Shown here piece by piece: positions 12,177 to 23,840 of a stretch of 64,000 bases of DNA. Source of the DNA: Ptychodera flava. Lineage: Eukaryota > Hemichordata > Enteropneusta > Ptychoderidae. The position numbers were made by a program, and so were the translations under genes. Location: the NCBI RefSeq assembly GCF_041260155.1, contig NC_091930.1, positions 43,529,096-43,593,095 on the forward strand, read 5' to 3'. A model generated the notes under the pieces. It made no database searches. It saw only the letters and a program-made list of their open reading frames with translations, and had not been told where the DNA came from. How positions within the stretch are numbered: the first letter of the stretch is position 1; each line of letters starts with the position of its first letter.

Positions 12177-12377
12177 GAAATGGAAAGGAATTTGAACAGA
12201 GAAATATCACTGACAGTTCGACAAAGACTGAGCAGGAGCTACTGATGGAAAAAACCAAAGAGGATCTGGTCAGTGAAATCGAAAATCTGAGGGCTAGTCT
12301 TGAAAACTGCGAAAAACAGAAGGAGCAGCTAAAAAGAGAGGTCGACAACCTGAAGTTGATGGTGCCATCTATGGAAG
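12177..12377 (+). CDS. Gene 1, coiled-coil exon D
   Basis: This 201-nt exon has an ACGTAG acceptor and an AAGGTAATG donor, with phase 1 at both ends, and encodes 67 residues. After a short polar start comes EQELLMEKTKEDLVSEIENL and then RASLENCEKQKEQLKREVDN. It is rich in Leu at heptad spacing with E/K between, the signature of a parallel coiled coil that would dimerise or trimerise the protein. The placement just before an NHL propeller matches the TRIM-NHL layout, but no RING or B-box is seen here. The frame continues from exon C (A+GA = AGA) and into the NHL exon (G+AC = GAC). Confidence 0.7.
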
Positions 12378-13077
12378 GTAATGAATGGGTATATGATTCT
12401 CTGTATAAAAACAAACTATGGAAAATGCACTTTTGCACAGGCTATGTTTGTATTGCCATTCTCGTATAGCTCAGTTAGTACTGATATAAACCCGTAACAA
12501 TATTTCATGCTTCAACATGATATTTCTGTCTACTCGGATCTAGGTAAACGCGTTGGTATAGTAGCCACCGTGACAATCCAACATGTCATTTGTCTTAAAA
12601 TTTTATTGTCTTTCCTCGATTGTTTGGCTATAACACTTAGGCCTATGTACGTGCAAGTTTTACTGAATTAAAACAAGTGAGACTTTTCAGTCTTCACGAT
12701 CGACGTTATCGTCCGTGTCATCAAGGCCGATGAACAGTCAATTCGACAGTGAATCATGGCAGAATGTCGAGTCTCCAAATAACGACTTTTAATGTGCCAA
12801 CAGAAAAATGCAATTCTGTTTAGTGACCACAGAAAGTACACGTGTACTGTTAATTTTTTATGAAACTCTCTACTTTTGAAAATATTCCGTCCTAAGAAAG
12901 TTTATCGCTAGGTTGGAAAATGCCGTGAATACTCAAAGGTGGGAAATGCCCTTTTCAGATAATTGCGTTATACACAAAACAAGATGATATAAAATTTGGG
13001 AAAATATTATAAAATCAACCCTATGATAACTGCATTGTTCTGTACCGATTGCTGAATTCACCGAAAGCTCAAAGCTG

Positions 13078-14955
13078 AAACGTATGGAACGCCGTTGCTG
13101 CCTTCTGAGGTTTATTTGCTGTATTTGATGAGATGACATCAATATATAATTTAGTAATGCCTTTATATAATTAGGTCGTGTCAATATATGATTAGGTGAC
13201 GCCTTTATTATATAAATGGTATCAATATATCAAAAGGTGCCCTAAATATATAATTAGATGACATCAATACATGATTTAGTAATGCCTTTATATGATAAGG
13301 TAGTGCCAATATATGATTAGGTGACGCCTTTATATTATAAGGTGGTATCAATATATCATAAGGTGCTGTTATTATATAATTAAATGACATCAATATATGA
13401 TTTAGTAATGCCTTTATATGATAAGGTCGTGTTAATATATAATTAGGTGACGCCTTTATATTATAAGGTGGTATCAATATATCATAAGGTGCTGTTATTA
13501 TATAATTAGATGACATGATCACATCAATATATGATTTAGTAATGCCTTTATATGATAAGGTCGTGTTAATATATAATTAGATGACGCCTTTATATTATAA
13601 GGTGGTATCAATATATCATAAGGTGCTGTTATTATATAATTAGATGACATCAATATATGTTTTAGTAATGCCTTTATATGATAAGGTAGTGTCAATACAT
13701 GATAAGGTGACACCTTTATATTATGAGGATGAGTCAATATGTCATAAGGTGCCCTTGATATATAATTAGGTGATATCAATATATGATTTAGTAATGCCTT
13801 TATATGATTTGGTAGTGTCAATATATGATTAGGTGACGCCTTTATATTATAGGGTGGTATCAATATATCATAAGGTGCCCTCAATATATAATTAGGTGAC
13901 AGAAATATATTATTTAGTAATGCCTTTATATGATTAGGTCGTGTCAATATATGATTAGGTGACGCCTTTTTATTATGAAGTGGTGTCAATATATCATAAG
14001 GTGCCCTTAATATATAATTAGGTGACGTTAATATATGATTTAGTAATGCCTTTATATGATTAGGTAGTGTCATATAAGGTGGTTTCAATATATCATAAGG
14101 TGCTGTTATTATATAATTAGGTGACATCACCGTCTATGAATTTCCGCAAGAGATTTCCAAGTCCTAACTCCCGTAAAATCCGTTCCATCCATTGAGATTT
14201 GAGTGATGTACCTTGCAAGAACTTATGCGTCGGGCAAAGCGAATGAAAATTTGCACGCTTAAAGAAAGTGTCCGAAGGCGTGCGCCCTCTATATAATCAT
14301 ATAATGACTTTAAACATAACAATAAAGACGTTACACATAATAATGGCGTGCACACATAATATATTGACCCTTCTAATTAATATATTTACATTACGTTATA
14401 ATATAATGGCCTTTTCAATTCATATAATGTTGTGCTCTAACAATATATAAGCACTGCTTAATCATAAACTGTTATTGACTCGAAATATAAAGGCATTGCC
14501 TATTCACATGTAGATGTCACCTAATTATGTATTTACGGACCCTTATGATATATTGACACAACCCCATAATATAAAGGCGTCACCTAACCATATATTGACA
14601 CGACATAATCATATAAAGGCATTACTAAATCATATATTGATGTCACCTAATTATATAATAACAGCACCTTATGTTATATTGATACCACCTTATAATATAA
14701 AGGCGTCACCTAATCACATATTCACACGACCTAATCATATAAAGGCATTACTAAATCATATGTTGATGTCATCTAATTATATAATAACAGCACCTTATGT
14801 TATATTGATACCACCGTATAATATAAAGGCGTCACCTAATCATATATTGACACTACCTTATCATATAAAGGCATTACTAAATCTTATATTGATGTCATCT
14901 CATCAAATACAGCAAATAAATCTCAGAAGGCAACTACGGCGTTCCATAGAAACGT
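13078..14955. mobile_element. Foldback repeat array in the last intron of gene 1
   Basis: The outer arms (13078-13140, and inverted 14890-14955) share TATGGAACGCCGT, CCTTCTGAG and TTTATTTGCTGTATTTGATG. Inside, repeat units of about 126-129 bp (words such as ATATAATTAGGTGACATC and AGTAATGCCTTTATATGA) run in one orientation at about 13130-14130 and inverted at about 14510-14900, around a non-repetitive centre. Unit length is close to a multiple of three and free of stops on one strand, which produces open frames of up to 203 codons with a 43-residue repeat. These are by-products, not genes. Confidence 0.8.
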
Positions 14956-15444
14956 GCTCGTAACCTCTTATTCTATGCTTTTGATATTGTTGTCGAGTCG
15001 GATTTTTCTCTACTGACAAAAAATCATTTTAATCATGTTATAATTCAAATACCCGAACCATTGATGACTGTATTACTCAGTTTTATATCGCATGATCTAT
15101 TCAAGTACATGGAACATACGCCACATAGTAATTCTGCAACAGAGTATTGTTTCATTATGATTGCTTCTAGGTTACTTTGTAAGCTTATTCGAACATGACA
15201 GGTTTGCAAAAGTGACTCTTGCGTCCCGGTGGTGCAGAAGAACTGACATAATTCTAAATTCGTTTAACATTCAGAGCTGTTAAGAATGCTTTGAAACTAC
15301 ATGAAATTAAATACCACCTTGAAACTTTTGCGAAGTAAGAGTCGGGATTGGCGGTCTTGTCTGTGGCAGCTTCGCAAGGTAATCGGGTGCCGTACATTTT
15401 TAGTTGAAGCCCATTAAAGATTTACTGTATTCTTTCACAATCAG

Positions 15445-16280
15445 ACACGATTGGTGGTCCCGGGAAAGACGACGGCCAATTTGAACATCCAAGCGGAATA
15501 GCAATTGATGAAAACGGTGACTTGATAATTGCTGACAAGAGCAATCGAAGGGTGCAAGTAATGGGTTGGGACAACGAATGCAAACGTAAAAATGTTTTTG
15601 ACAAGTACGACGAGTGGTTCAGACCACGTGACGTTGCTATGTCTTCTGATGGTACTTACTTATCGACTGATCATGGGAAAATGCAAGTTGTGGCTTTTGA
15701 TAAGAATAATGAGGTTATAACCTCATTTGGTGGAGACATAAACCCCTATGGCATTACGATGTCTAAGGATGGTTATGTACTCGTTAACGATCGCAGTAAT
15801 GACACTGTGAAAAAATACACTAAAGACGGCAAATTTTTGACAAGTTTTGGATCTCATGGTAAAGATGAAGGCCAATTTGATTTCCCATGGTCAGTCGTCG
15901 TCAATAGTAAGAATGAAATATTAGTATCTGATCAAAACAACCATCGCGTACAAATACTCAACTCTGATGGAGAATATATTGCGTCACTAGGGTCGAAAGG
16001 GTCTGGGCCAGGTCACTTAAATACTCCCTATGGTATTGACGTTGATGAGGATGATAACGTCTATGTCTGTGATAATGGGAATAGAAGAATTGTTCAGTTT
16101 TCATCAGACGGAAAATTCCTTTGCAATATCGGTGAAGGAAGGGTTTCCCCGAGGTATGTTGCCGTAAGAACGGATGTAAATCCGATGAGAGTGGCCGTCA
16201 CTGACTGGGGTCAAAATTGTGTCAAAGTATTCTATGTAATGAAGCAAACGCCACCAACACCAGGCGAGGGGTTACCGTAA
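15445..16280 (+). CDS. Gene 1, terminal NHL-repeat propeller exon
   Basis: This terminal exon has a CACAATCAG acceptor, enters in phase 1 and ends at a TAA at 16278. It encodes about 278 residues. Six NHL-type blades can be read: QFEHPSGIAIDENGDLIIAD, WFRPRDVAMSSDGTYLSTD, NPYGITMSKDGYVLVND, QFDFPWSVVVNSKNEILVSD, HLNTPYGIDVDEDDNVYVCD and SPRYVAVRTDVNPMRVAVTD. Each has the family's P-x-G/D-[IV]-x-[VIM]-x4-G-x-[LIV]-x-V-x-D core and several have NHRVQ/NRRI tails. This is a complete six-bladed propeller like that at the C-terminus of TRIM2/3/71 proteins, where it binds RNA or protein. With exon D it forms a coiled coil-NHL protein. Ligand and role are unknown. The whole propeller in one exon is also usual for TRIM-NHL genes. 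Length fits a full propeller and the frame is intact, so gene 1 appears functional. Confidence 0.85.
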
Positions 16281-16945
16281 CAGGGACAGAATTAAGTATG
16301 TGGATCTCTGTATGCATTGCAATTTGGTAAATGAGCCATTTTGTACTATTGCTATGTTTTAAGTGCACATGTGTTCAGATGTGTTCTTAGGATGAATGCA
16401 TGCGAATGACGTGTATTTTTCTGACAGAAATGAAAAGAAACTCGTTAATAATGATTCATGTTCAGCAGTGACAATAATTGATATCAGCTTTCCATTGAAT
16501 TTTTCTGTACACAAAATGAATCCAAAGTATTATCTTTTTGAGATAGCTATTGCAACAAGTTTTCGTACAATTGTACTCTTAGAATATTATGTTTTTAATT
16601 GTTGTTGTGGTCGTGGTTGTTGAATTCAATACTCAGAATACGTTTGTTGCTGCGTGTATATTTAGAACAAAGTCAACTCTTTTTTAAATGATCTTTATTG
16701 AGAAATGTCAACAAGTTTGTGGTAAAACATAAGTTTGAGTCTGTTTTTGACTGAGTGTTGTATTTATGTGATGGAGTTATACATTTTTGAAGTAGTGTTT
16801 ACACAAATCTAAAATTGTAAGTAATATAAGCACTGTAACTTGCTCGAATTAATATTTCATTTGAAATGACGAAAGGCATTGTTGTTGTTACTTGTACCTT
16901 TGGCTCCAAATGCTTGAATAAACAACTGTCTTGATATAGAAACGC
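16281..16945 (+). other. Gene 1 3'UTR with AATAAA signal
   Basis: Non-coding sequence runs from the NHL stop codon to a canonical AATAAA at 16917-16922, so cleavage is expected about 15-25 bases later. It is AT-rich and contains no competing AATAAA close to the stop. Confidence 0.65.
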
Positions 16946-17900
16946 ACCGGCTTTATGCTTTACTTATTGAAATATCGGTGCTAACCAATTGACTCATTTT
17001 ACGATGATGGTACTCAACTTATTTCTGTTATATACACTTTCCCATTCATGCCTTTCACGCCTGAAATATTGAGTGGCAGCGATCATTGGAGCGCCTCTCA
17101 TCGCTCTTTGTTTTAAAGCGGGTGTGTTATTTCACAAAATATTGTTATAACCCACAAAAAGAGATTTGACAACATATTTTCAAGATCAAATGCTATGAGA
17201 AAAATTCCTGCGCATTAAATGTTGTTATAAGCCTGGATCAATACTCAAATGTTATCAAGAAGAGGGTATCTGCTTATGCGTAGAGGCGCCTTTTAAGTCG
17301 GTAATAAGCTAAAAAAACTCATCGTGGGATGTTGATCAGAACCAGGGATGCATCTTCACTGTTAAGACCCTGTAACATCGTAATTTTAAAAAAATCCCAA
17401 AATCCCATACAGTAAGATTATATTACTACAATTCACCGTGTGGGACAAGTATGTTTTGTGTTCATAATAAACCATAAATCTCATTATCACTTTATATATT
17501 GTAGCTATCAATACATTGCTTGATTGCTGTTAAACCACTAAAAGTTAGATCTGTCTGGACTAATTTTTACTTGCACCAAGTTAAGTTATATGATTTTTGT
17601 TGTCGGCTAAGAATGCTTTAAATGCAACACATTTTATTTCACTTTATATCCCAAAGCTTCGAAAGTAAAAGACTCCAACTTTTGCTCAAGCTAAAAACAA
17701 ATTCAATGTTAGGTCATCTTTTTCTCTTCAAATTTACCAAATGTTTTTATCTAGTACCAATTTTACCGATATTCGAAATTCGAAATGGCCGTCATCTCTG
17801 TGTTAATTCTATGGGGAAATAAATTTTCCGTTTTGCGAAGAACTAAAACAGTGATAAGTTTTCTCGCACCAAAAGCTTTAATATCAGCCAAGATTTAATA
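16946..17900. other. Intergenic, nothing recognised
   Basis: AT-rich unique-looking sequence between the gene 1 poly(A) site and the hairpin at 17.9 kb. No exon, RNA gene or clear repeat was seen. Confidence 0.5.
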
Positions 17901-17904
17901 TAAG

Positions 17905-18135
17905 CTCCGCGAGTGGTGTATCAGTATACACATATTGACTGGCTATGAGGGCAACAGCATACGTCTGTACCCCGAGGGACTGTGAGTCACCCCCAAAAAC
18001 AGACTGTTTTCCGAGGCCGTAGGCCGAGGGAAACAGTCCGTTTTTGGGGGTGACTCACAGGCCCGAGGGGTTAAAGACGTATGCTGTTGCCCTCATATGC
18101 CAGTCAATATGTGTTTTGTAACACACCTCATCCGT
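17905..18135. repeat. ~230-bp imperfect palindrome
   Basis: Arms of about 95-110 bases pair through ACACATATTGACTGGC, GAGGGCAACAGCATACGTC, GTGAGTCACCCCCAAAAAC and AGTCYGTTT, around a GGCCGTAGGCC centre at about 18020. The CGAGGGACTGTG word is shared with the ends of the 140-bp palindrome at 2405, suggesting related elements. No target duplication was identified. Confidence 0.8.
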
Positions 18136-18598
18136 AGCCATGCATAAGAACGTACTATACACAAAACTTGTCGCATGTAGGTCTATGATGTAATATGTTG
18201 GAGTGGTTCAGTAAGAAAAAGTTTTTCCTAAAAAGACCGCAATACTTCTGCAAAACGTTCAATTCACCTTTGATTATAGTTTTTGTCCGTATCGAGTCCT
18301 TGTTGGAAACCAAAGCATTCAATTCTTCTTCAGAAAGTAGGATAAACCAAGAAATTTCTGGATTATCGTTTCGATCGGCCGCAGACGACATCTTTGTTTA
18401 CATTCCGGTCCGCGTTCGCGTCAAATATCGTTTTTGACGTCAGCGGGCATCATTTTTCAGAACTGATGCCTTGCAGGCAACAGTTCAAACGAATGCTGCC
18501 TGATGACGGCGTTTACGTGGATCAGCACAAAAAGAACGCATCCCACGTGACTATCAATTGGCGAATTAGAATACAGACTGCGGATGAGGTGTGTTACA
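18117..18598. mobile_element. ~480-bp element bounded by 18-bp inverted repeats
   Basis: TGTAACACACCTCATCCG at 18117-18134 is the exact reverse complement of 18581-18598. The interval contains open frames of up to about 100 codons on both strands with no recognised motif, and a TGACGTCA palindrome near 18437. It overlaps the end of the preceding palindrome, so these two may be parts of one composite element. It is MITE-like by structure only. Confidence 0.5.
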
Positions 18599-18599
18599 A

Positions 18600-20090
18600 T
18601 AAAGTGTTGAAAAAGGATGAACGTCCGAACACGTGTTCCGAAGCACATTCTACCTTATCGTCACACCTACAACTAAATTCTTTCAGTTATTGTTTACACT
18701 AAATAAAAACTCTAAAATTAACGGGTCAGTTTATACGGCTAAATAGATTTGCCAAATGAAATGCAATGTGACATCCAAGCACATAGTTTATATTTTGTAT
18801 GCAACGTGTGTGCGTCACACAGTGGGTTGTGGAGTTAAGATGAAATGCACTGTAATTGTTTTTTCAAAACTTGTCCTTGAACTTTCAAAATATTAACTTG
18901 ACTGTGAAGAATGTGAAGAAAAAATTTTGCACATTGCAGTGATTGTTAACTGATTTGTAACGTTTAGGCAAACATATATCTACTTCTAGCGCCCTCTGAC
19001 AGATTTCTGCACGTAAAATGAGAATGGAAAGGAGATATTTTATATGTCCTAGTTAAATCTACTAAGACCGTGTTTACCTACCGGAACACTCACGAAAGTG
19101 TTAGTTCGTGAGGAATGTAGATATAAGTAGTAACTGGTCAGCTATCTGGGAGGATGGAAGTGGTGATAGTAAGGTGGGTACCAAAACTTACGTGTAACCT
19201 TTTGCACGGACGAGAATTACTTTCTATGCGTGCGTAAAACTGCAAAGGAAGGCCTCACTCGCACTTCGCATTTTACGTGAGTAACAGTAGTCTTCTGAAT
19301 CCCCTTCATTTGAAAAACACAAGTCACGATATGGTCAGAGAGACAAATGACATTGTGTCATGTCCTTCAGTGTATTCAGTCATTTGTCCGGCAACGAACA
19401 GGGTAGGTATACCTCTTTGCAAAACGTCAAAGCTAGGGAAAATACAAAATGGTGTGCTTACCCTGACAACACAAAAAGACACATTTCAACGAAAGGGAAG
19501 CAATTCTTCGATAAAAAACAACTTTCCGATTGGAAGTCCACTCAATCATCTTTCGTGAAATTTCATACAGTTGTTTCGACTGCGATTTTCTTTTTAAAAA
19601 CGAGTTTCCTCGATCTTGAGAGTTTGCCATAGATGTATAGTTGTATGAAAAATAATTTTATGCTCTAGCTCCTCAACTTGACCATGACACAACAATACAG
19701 ATAAATATAATCCATTCTGAAAAAATTCAGACTTCGACATGTTTTTACACCTCATCTCCGATCTCCACAGAAGCTATCACCATTCCCTGAATGAATTTAG
19801 AAGTATGCAAAGAGGGAAATGTTGACCTTTATAATAACAATTGAGCGATTTCAATCTAGCTAAAATGCCAGTAAACTTTTCCAATTTGCGTGAATATTAA
19901 TTAAATAGCAGGACACTGTCAAGATAAAAGTAAGTTTGCGTGTAAAGAAAAGTTTCGTAATCGAGGGTGTTATTTTGATCTGTCCAGGCATGGCGATCAA
20001 CAGCTGAATAACTTCAGCACACAAAAATTTCAGAAATATTGATCAGTAGTGCATAAACTAAACGGCAATCACTCTTTCGAAATAATTTTT
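18600..20090. other. Intergenic, nothing recognised
   Basis: No exon or repeat was recognised. Short open frames near 19277-19632 lack any known motif and occur on both strands. Confidence 0.45.
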
Positions 20091-20093
20091 TAT

Positions 20094-20098
<5 letters not shown>

Positions 20099-20162
<64 letters not shown>
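20099..20162. repeat. (TA)n microsatellite
   Basis: About 32 uninterrupted TA units. Confidence 0.97.
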
Positions 20163-20166
<4 letters not shown>

Positions 20167-20483
20167 TCATGCCCTGCATTGTGTCTGTACTGAGTTCAGT
20201 GACATGATTTATCATGTTGATTTGCATGTCAATAAAGTGATACGCCTTGTTGATTTTCATATGAAAGAATGATCAGCGCGTCTTTCTTTCATTCAATTGA
20301 ATATTTGCTTATGAAAAAGTGATACGACCTGTTGATTTACATAACAAAGCCTGATACGGCCTGTTGATTTGCATACCGGACTACTTACATGGTGGCGCCC
20401 AAATCAAAACAAACCATGGCGCCCGTCTATGATTTTGACTTTGACAACGATATCATGTCCGATCTCCAAAAGTAGCAGGGTTT

Positions 20484-21257
20484 TGAGCACAGGCGCTCCT
20501 GAGCTGGGTAGTCTGCAAAGTAGATCGATTTTCGGATCGATCTATTGATCCCGTAGTCGATATGCCCGCCACTGCAACATAAATACTCACAAGGTGTGCA
20601 ACACAATCACTCAAAGAACACACCACCCGATTTGTCAACTGGCCGTGCGCTCGCACAAAACATTCAGAACTACACTCCCATATACCTAGTTGGAACACAA
20701 ATTTAACCATCTCCTCAAAAATCACGCCGATGAATGTATTACTCGCGTCATCTTGAAGAAATCGGCCGTGTTTTGAGTGAAATGTGGCCTGCAGAACGAT
20801 TCTACCATATGATGTAATTTATTCCACTACTGATTGGCTAATCAACGGCCAAAACAAAGGTCATGACAAGAAGTCACTAGTGTAGTATAGTTGAACCAAT
20901 CAGCAGTGGAAAAAATGACGTCATATTGTAGAATCGTTCTGCAGGCCACATTTCACCGCCCTTGGTCTCAAAACACGGCCGATTTCTTCAAGATGACGCG
21001 AGTAACACATTCATCGGCGTGAATTTTGAGGAGATGGTTAAATTTGTGTTCCAACTAGGTATATGGGAGTGTAGTTCTGAATGTTTTGTGCGAGCGCACG
21101 GCCAGTTGACAAATCGGGTGGTGTGTTTTTTGAGTGATTGTGTTGCACACCTTGTGAGTATTTAGGTTGCAGTGGCGGGCATATCGACTACGGGATCAAT
21201 AGATAGATCCGAAAATCGATCTACTTAGCAGACTACCCAGCTAAGGAGCGCCTGTGG
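20484..21257. mobile_element. Inverted-repeat element with ~365-bp arms
   Basis: The left arm (about 20484-20846) and right arm (about 20890-21257) are reverse complements at roughly 95% by eye, with only about 45 bases between them. Because the arms mirror each other, the same open frame (NFEEMVKFVFQLGIWECSSE...) appears on the minus strand in the left arm and on the plus strand in the right arm. It has no known motif and is probably fortuitous. Arm divergence suggests moderate age. Confidence 0.8.
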
Positions 21258-21758
21258 TTTTTAAGCATAGGAAAATGCGGGGTAACTAAATAAAACACAT
21301 GTGTCGATATCGGATTAACCTGCTAGTAGTGCTACCAATTTGAACAAATTAAAGAGCAGAGCATCACACCGTACGGGCACTGACAGATCGATGACAGACC
21401 AGCTGTTCCGTCCGTGCATAAGCACAGACGCGCAGACGACAGGCAAAAGTGCTATCGGGCATGTATTCATGGTAAATGCGTTCTGGAAAATAATACGAAA
21501 CACAACATTTGCATGTACCGTACCGATTCGGTAGATATCCTTCATGTTTGATGACAGAGTTCACGCAATTCTCTGCTCAACAGTAAAATAATTGTCAATG
21601 AGCCAGCTGATAGATTACGTCAGACGCTGGTATATAACCCGCCTTAGCAAGATGACGCAAACTAATGTAGTCCATCAAGAAAAACCACAGTGAAACGTAT
21701 CATATTTTAATATACGAGATTTATTCATTCAATAACGTGGGCATAGGTATATGATAAA

Positions 21759-21913
21759 GAGGTTATCCCTCGATATCACCTCTTGGTAGGGTCGTATTGC
21801 TGCTCTTGCGGTTATGGGCCGCATCACATTCGTCTTCGACTCGTGTGATGCGGCCCACAACCGCACTCGCAGCAATACGACCCCACCAAGAGGTGATATC
21901 GAGGGATAACCTC
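21759..21913. repeat. 155-bp imperfect palindrome
   Basis: The arms pair over about 75 bases (GAGGTTATCCCTCGATATCA, CTCTTGG, GGGTCGTATTGCTG, GCGGTTGTGGGCCGCATCAC) around a TCGTCTTCGACTCG centre. It has the same architecture as the other hairpins in the window. Confidence 0.85.
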
Positions 21914-21989
21914 ATAGTATCACCCTGCAGCAAATATTCATTTAATGGGTATTTTTTGTAAAAAACTGTCTTTGGAATCATTCTTGTTA

Positions 21990-22220
21990 ATAGAGGTCTT
22001 AAATTTTTTCATTTATTCCGTGTGAAATGTAAGGCAAGAAAATGGCTTTCTTATATTTCCATTTCTGGCGTAAAAACAGAAAAGCACAGTAAAGTGAATT
22101 ACTTCTAGGCAGCGCTATACATTGTTCCTATAATATGAGTCAGACTCTTTCACACTGATTTGGATTTTTTTGACGGGTTATTTAAAGTAAATCAGAACAA
22201 ATAGTAATTCAATTTACTGT
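21990..22220. repeat. Low-copy duplicated block A1 (copy at ~30750-30965)
   Basis: Words such as GTGAATTACTTCTAGGCAGC, TATGAGTC, GTAAAAACAG and TGGCTTYCTT occur in the same order here and at 30750-30965, with roughly 70-75% similarity by eye. In the second copy the next block (24890 here, 30985 there) follows directly. Here about 2.7 kb, including the Penelope relic, separates them. This is an old segmental duplication later split by insertion. Confidence 0.6.
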
Positions 22221-23370
22221 GTCTTCATGCCGGAAAATGCCGAGAGAGTTTGACCGGTTGAGAAGGGCTTGACTACGCAGTTTCTGCGTAGTGAAGCTTC
22301 ATTACGTATTCATGGTGACCCCTGGCCAGCTGTCAATAACTTTGGGGGCTTTTGTCTTTTGGCCTGCTTTGCATATGCGTCGTTGGACACGACCTGCCAA
22401 TCACCCAGGTAGTCAATTAAACTATTAATTGACTGTTTACCGACCCAATTAACACTATCCAGCAGTATCAGTCATATTTTAATCGCGTGGCCCGGGTGGG
22501 CACAACGTAGGAACGCGCGTATTTCTGTGTGTACGTTTCACTTGTGGTGTTGTTTGTACCATCGTGTGTCCTTGTTTCACCTACAGCATTACCTTCAAGG
22601 TGACAGGCTTACTATTAATGTTCAGTATCATTGCACCGAGTTCTGCCCACGGTGAAAACCACCTGTTTTGCCTACTAATTACTGCCCGTCGCTGCCCGTC
22701 CTGAATGTAGCCTATCTATAGCTACAGTAATCACATAAATCATTTATCAGTTTTGATATATACTCCTAAATGTAAGTTTGATCAAATCGAGACCACATTC
22801 AAGGGCTATGCAGACTGTTCATGTAAGCACACACAGTGACAAGAAGGCGGCAAACACCTACTCACCAAGCACATCGAATCGGCGAAAAGAAGCATAAAAA
22901 GCTAGGCTTATCGCCAAAACAAACGCGCCAAGGGCTAACAAAAACCCGTACCAAGCGGCCCTTTTCGGGGCCACCAAATACTCCAAAAGGGAACTACCAA
23001 AAAATACGATAAGATGACATAGAACACACAAACACTTAAAAGAAATAACAAAAATCGTACACATAACAAACAACTGAAACACAACATTAAATACAAAATA
23101 AACAATCACAGTAACGTAACAGAAAACATGGCCGTGGAAATAAATCAGCTATTTCCAAAGAAAAGCCGACAACAACATGAAATTCAACAACAACCTATCA
23201 TCGCTCAAACTATGAAACTCCGAAAAATAGTACTAGGCAAAAACCTTAAAATTCATTCGGACACAACAAAACCAAACAGAATAAAACCACCTCAGGATTT
23301 CAACAAATAAAGTCGTACAATGTGACTACGCTACATCGTGAGACACAAACAATCGCAACAACACCAATTC
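22221..23370. other. Intergenic, possible 5' part of the Penelope relic
   Basis: The plus strand becomes A/C-rich with very few T from about 22860 on, the same base skew as the reverse transcriptase relic downstream. The element probably starts in here, but no motif could be assigned. The minus-strand hydrophobic open frame at 22858-23109 is a by-product of that skew. Confidence 0.4.
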
Positions 23371-23374
23371 AAAG

Positions 23375-23840
23375 AAAAGTCAAATTGGACTCCACGAACA
23401 ACAAAAAAACAAAAACTTGAAAGCTATCTGAAGCTTCTAAACTCGCACTTCTAGAGATACCCTTTCAAACAAGGAAACAAAACATGTCGCGTGCCAAAAG
23501 AATCGCGATAAACCAGCTTGCAAACATTGGACAAATTTTGGGAAAATAACCCTTCGACAAGGGTCGGTTTTTCGTTATTGTCAACACAAACGATTACGTA
23601 CTCGAATGCGAAAGGCAATTACGTAACACTCAGTATTATACACAACAAGCCAGAACAAACAGTAAACAAAGTAAATGAACTATTAATTAAAATGTACGAG
23701 AACAAGCACATCAGCCAGGATACTTGTAAGTATCTTGATCCAATAAACATAAAATCCGTACCCCGCAGTGGTACTTATTGCCTACAAATTCACAAACCTC
23801 CGCAAAAATCTAAAAGACACACCAGTCAAAACAAAATTTA
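23375..23840 (+). pseudogene. Penelope-like element reverse transcriptase relic
   Basis: Three fragments in changing frames follow family order. The first is SNWTPRTTKKQKLESYLKLL near 23385. The second is an FDKG word then VNTNDYVLECERQLRNT near 23555-23630, matching the 'KPADKG..V(V/I)...DY..E..RQL..T' region. The third is NKVNELLIKMYENKHIS then KYLDPINIKSVPRS..Y.L.IHKP near 23660-23800, matching 'L.P...R.P..Y.LPKIHKP'. These match from memory the N-terminal finger region of reverse transcriptases of the Penelope-like type abundant in marine invertebrates. At least one frameshift and stop codons break it. The catalytic YADD region and GIY-YIG endonuclease are not seen, so it is a 5'/middle fragment or too decayed. 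A diverged non-LTR element is the alternative. Confidence 0.6.

Noticed and set aside
12465..12530. tRNA-like start (GTATAGCTCAGTTAGTAC)
   Set aside because: Only the D-arm-like word is present. No anticodon arm, T-arm or acceptor pairing follows.
13519..14130. 203-codon minus-strand open frame of 43-residue repeats
   Set aside because: It translates a DNA repeat array of a foldback element. The same units occur inverted at 14.5-14.9 kb and also open on the other strand.
22858..23109. Hydrophobic minus-strand open frame, possible membrane protein
   Set aside because: It arises from the T-poor plus strand of the Penelope-like region, which yields Phe/Leu/Val codons on the minus strand.
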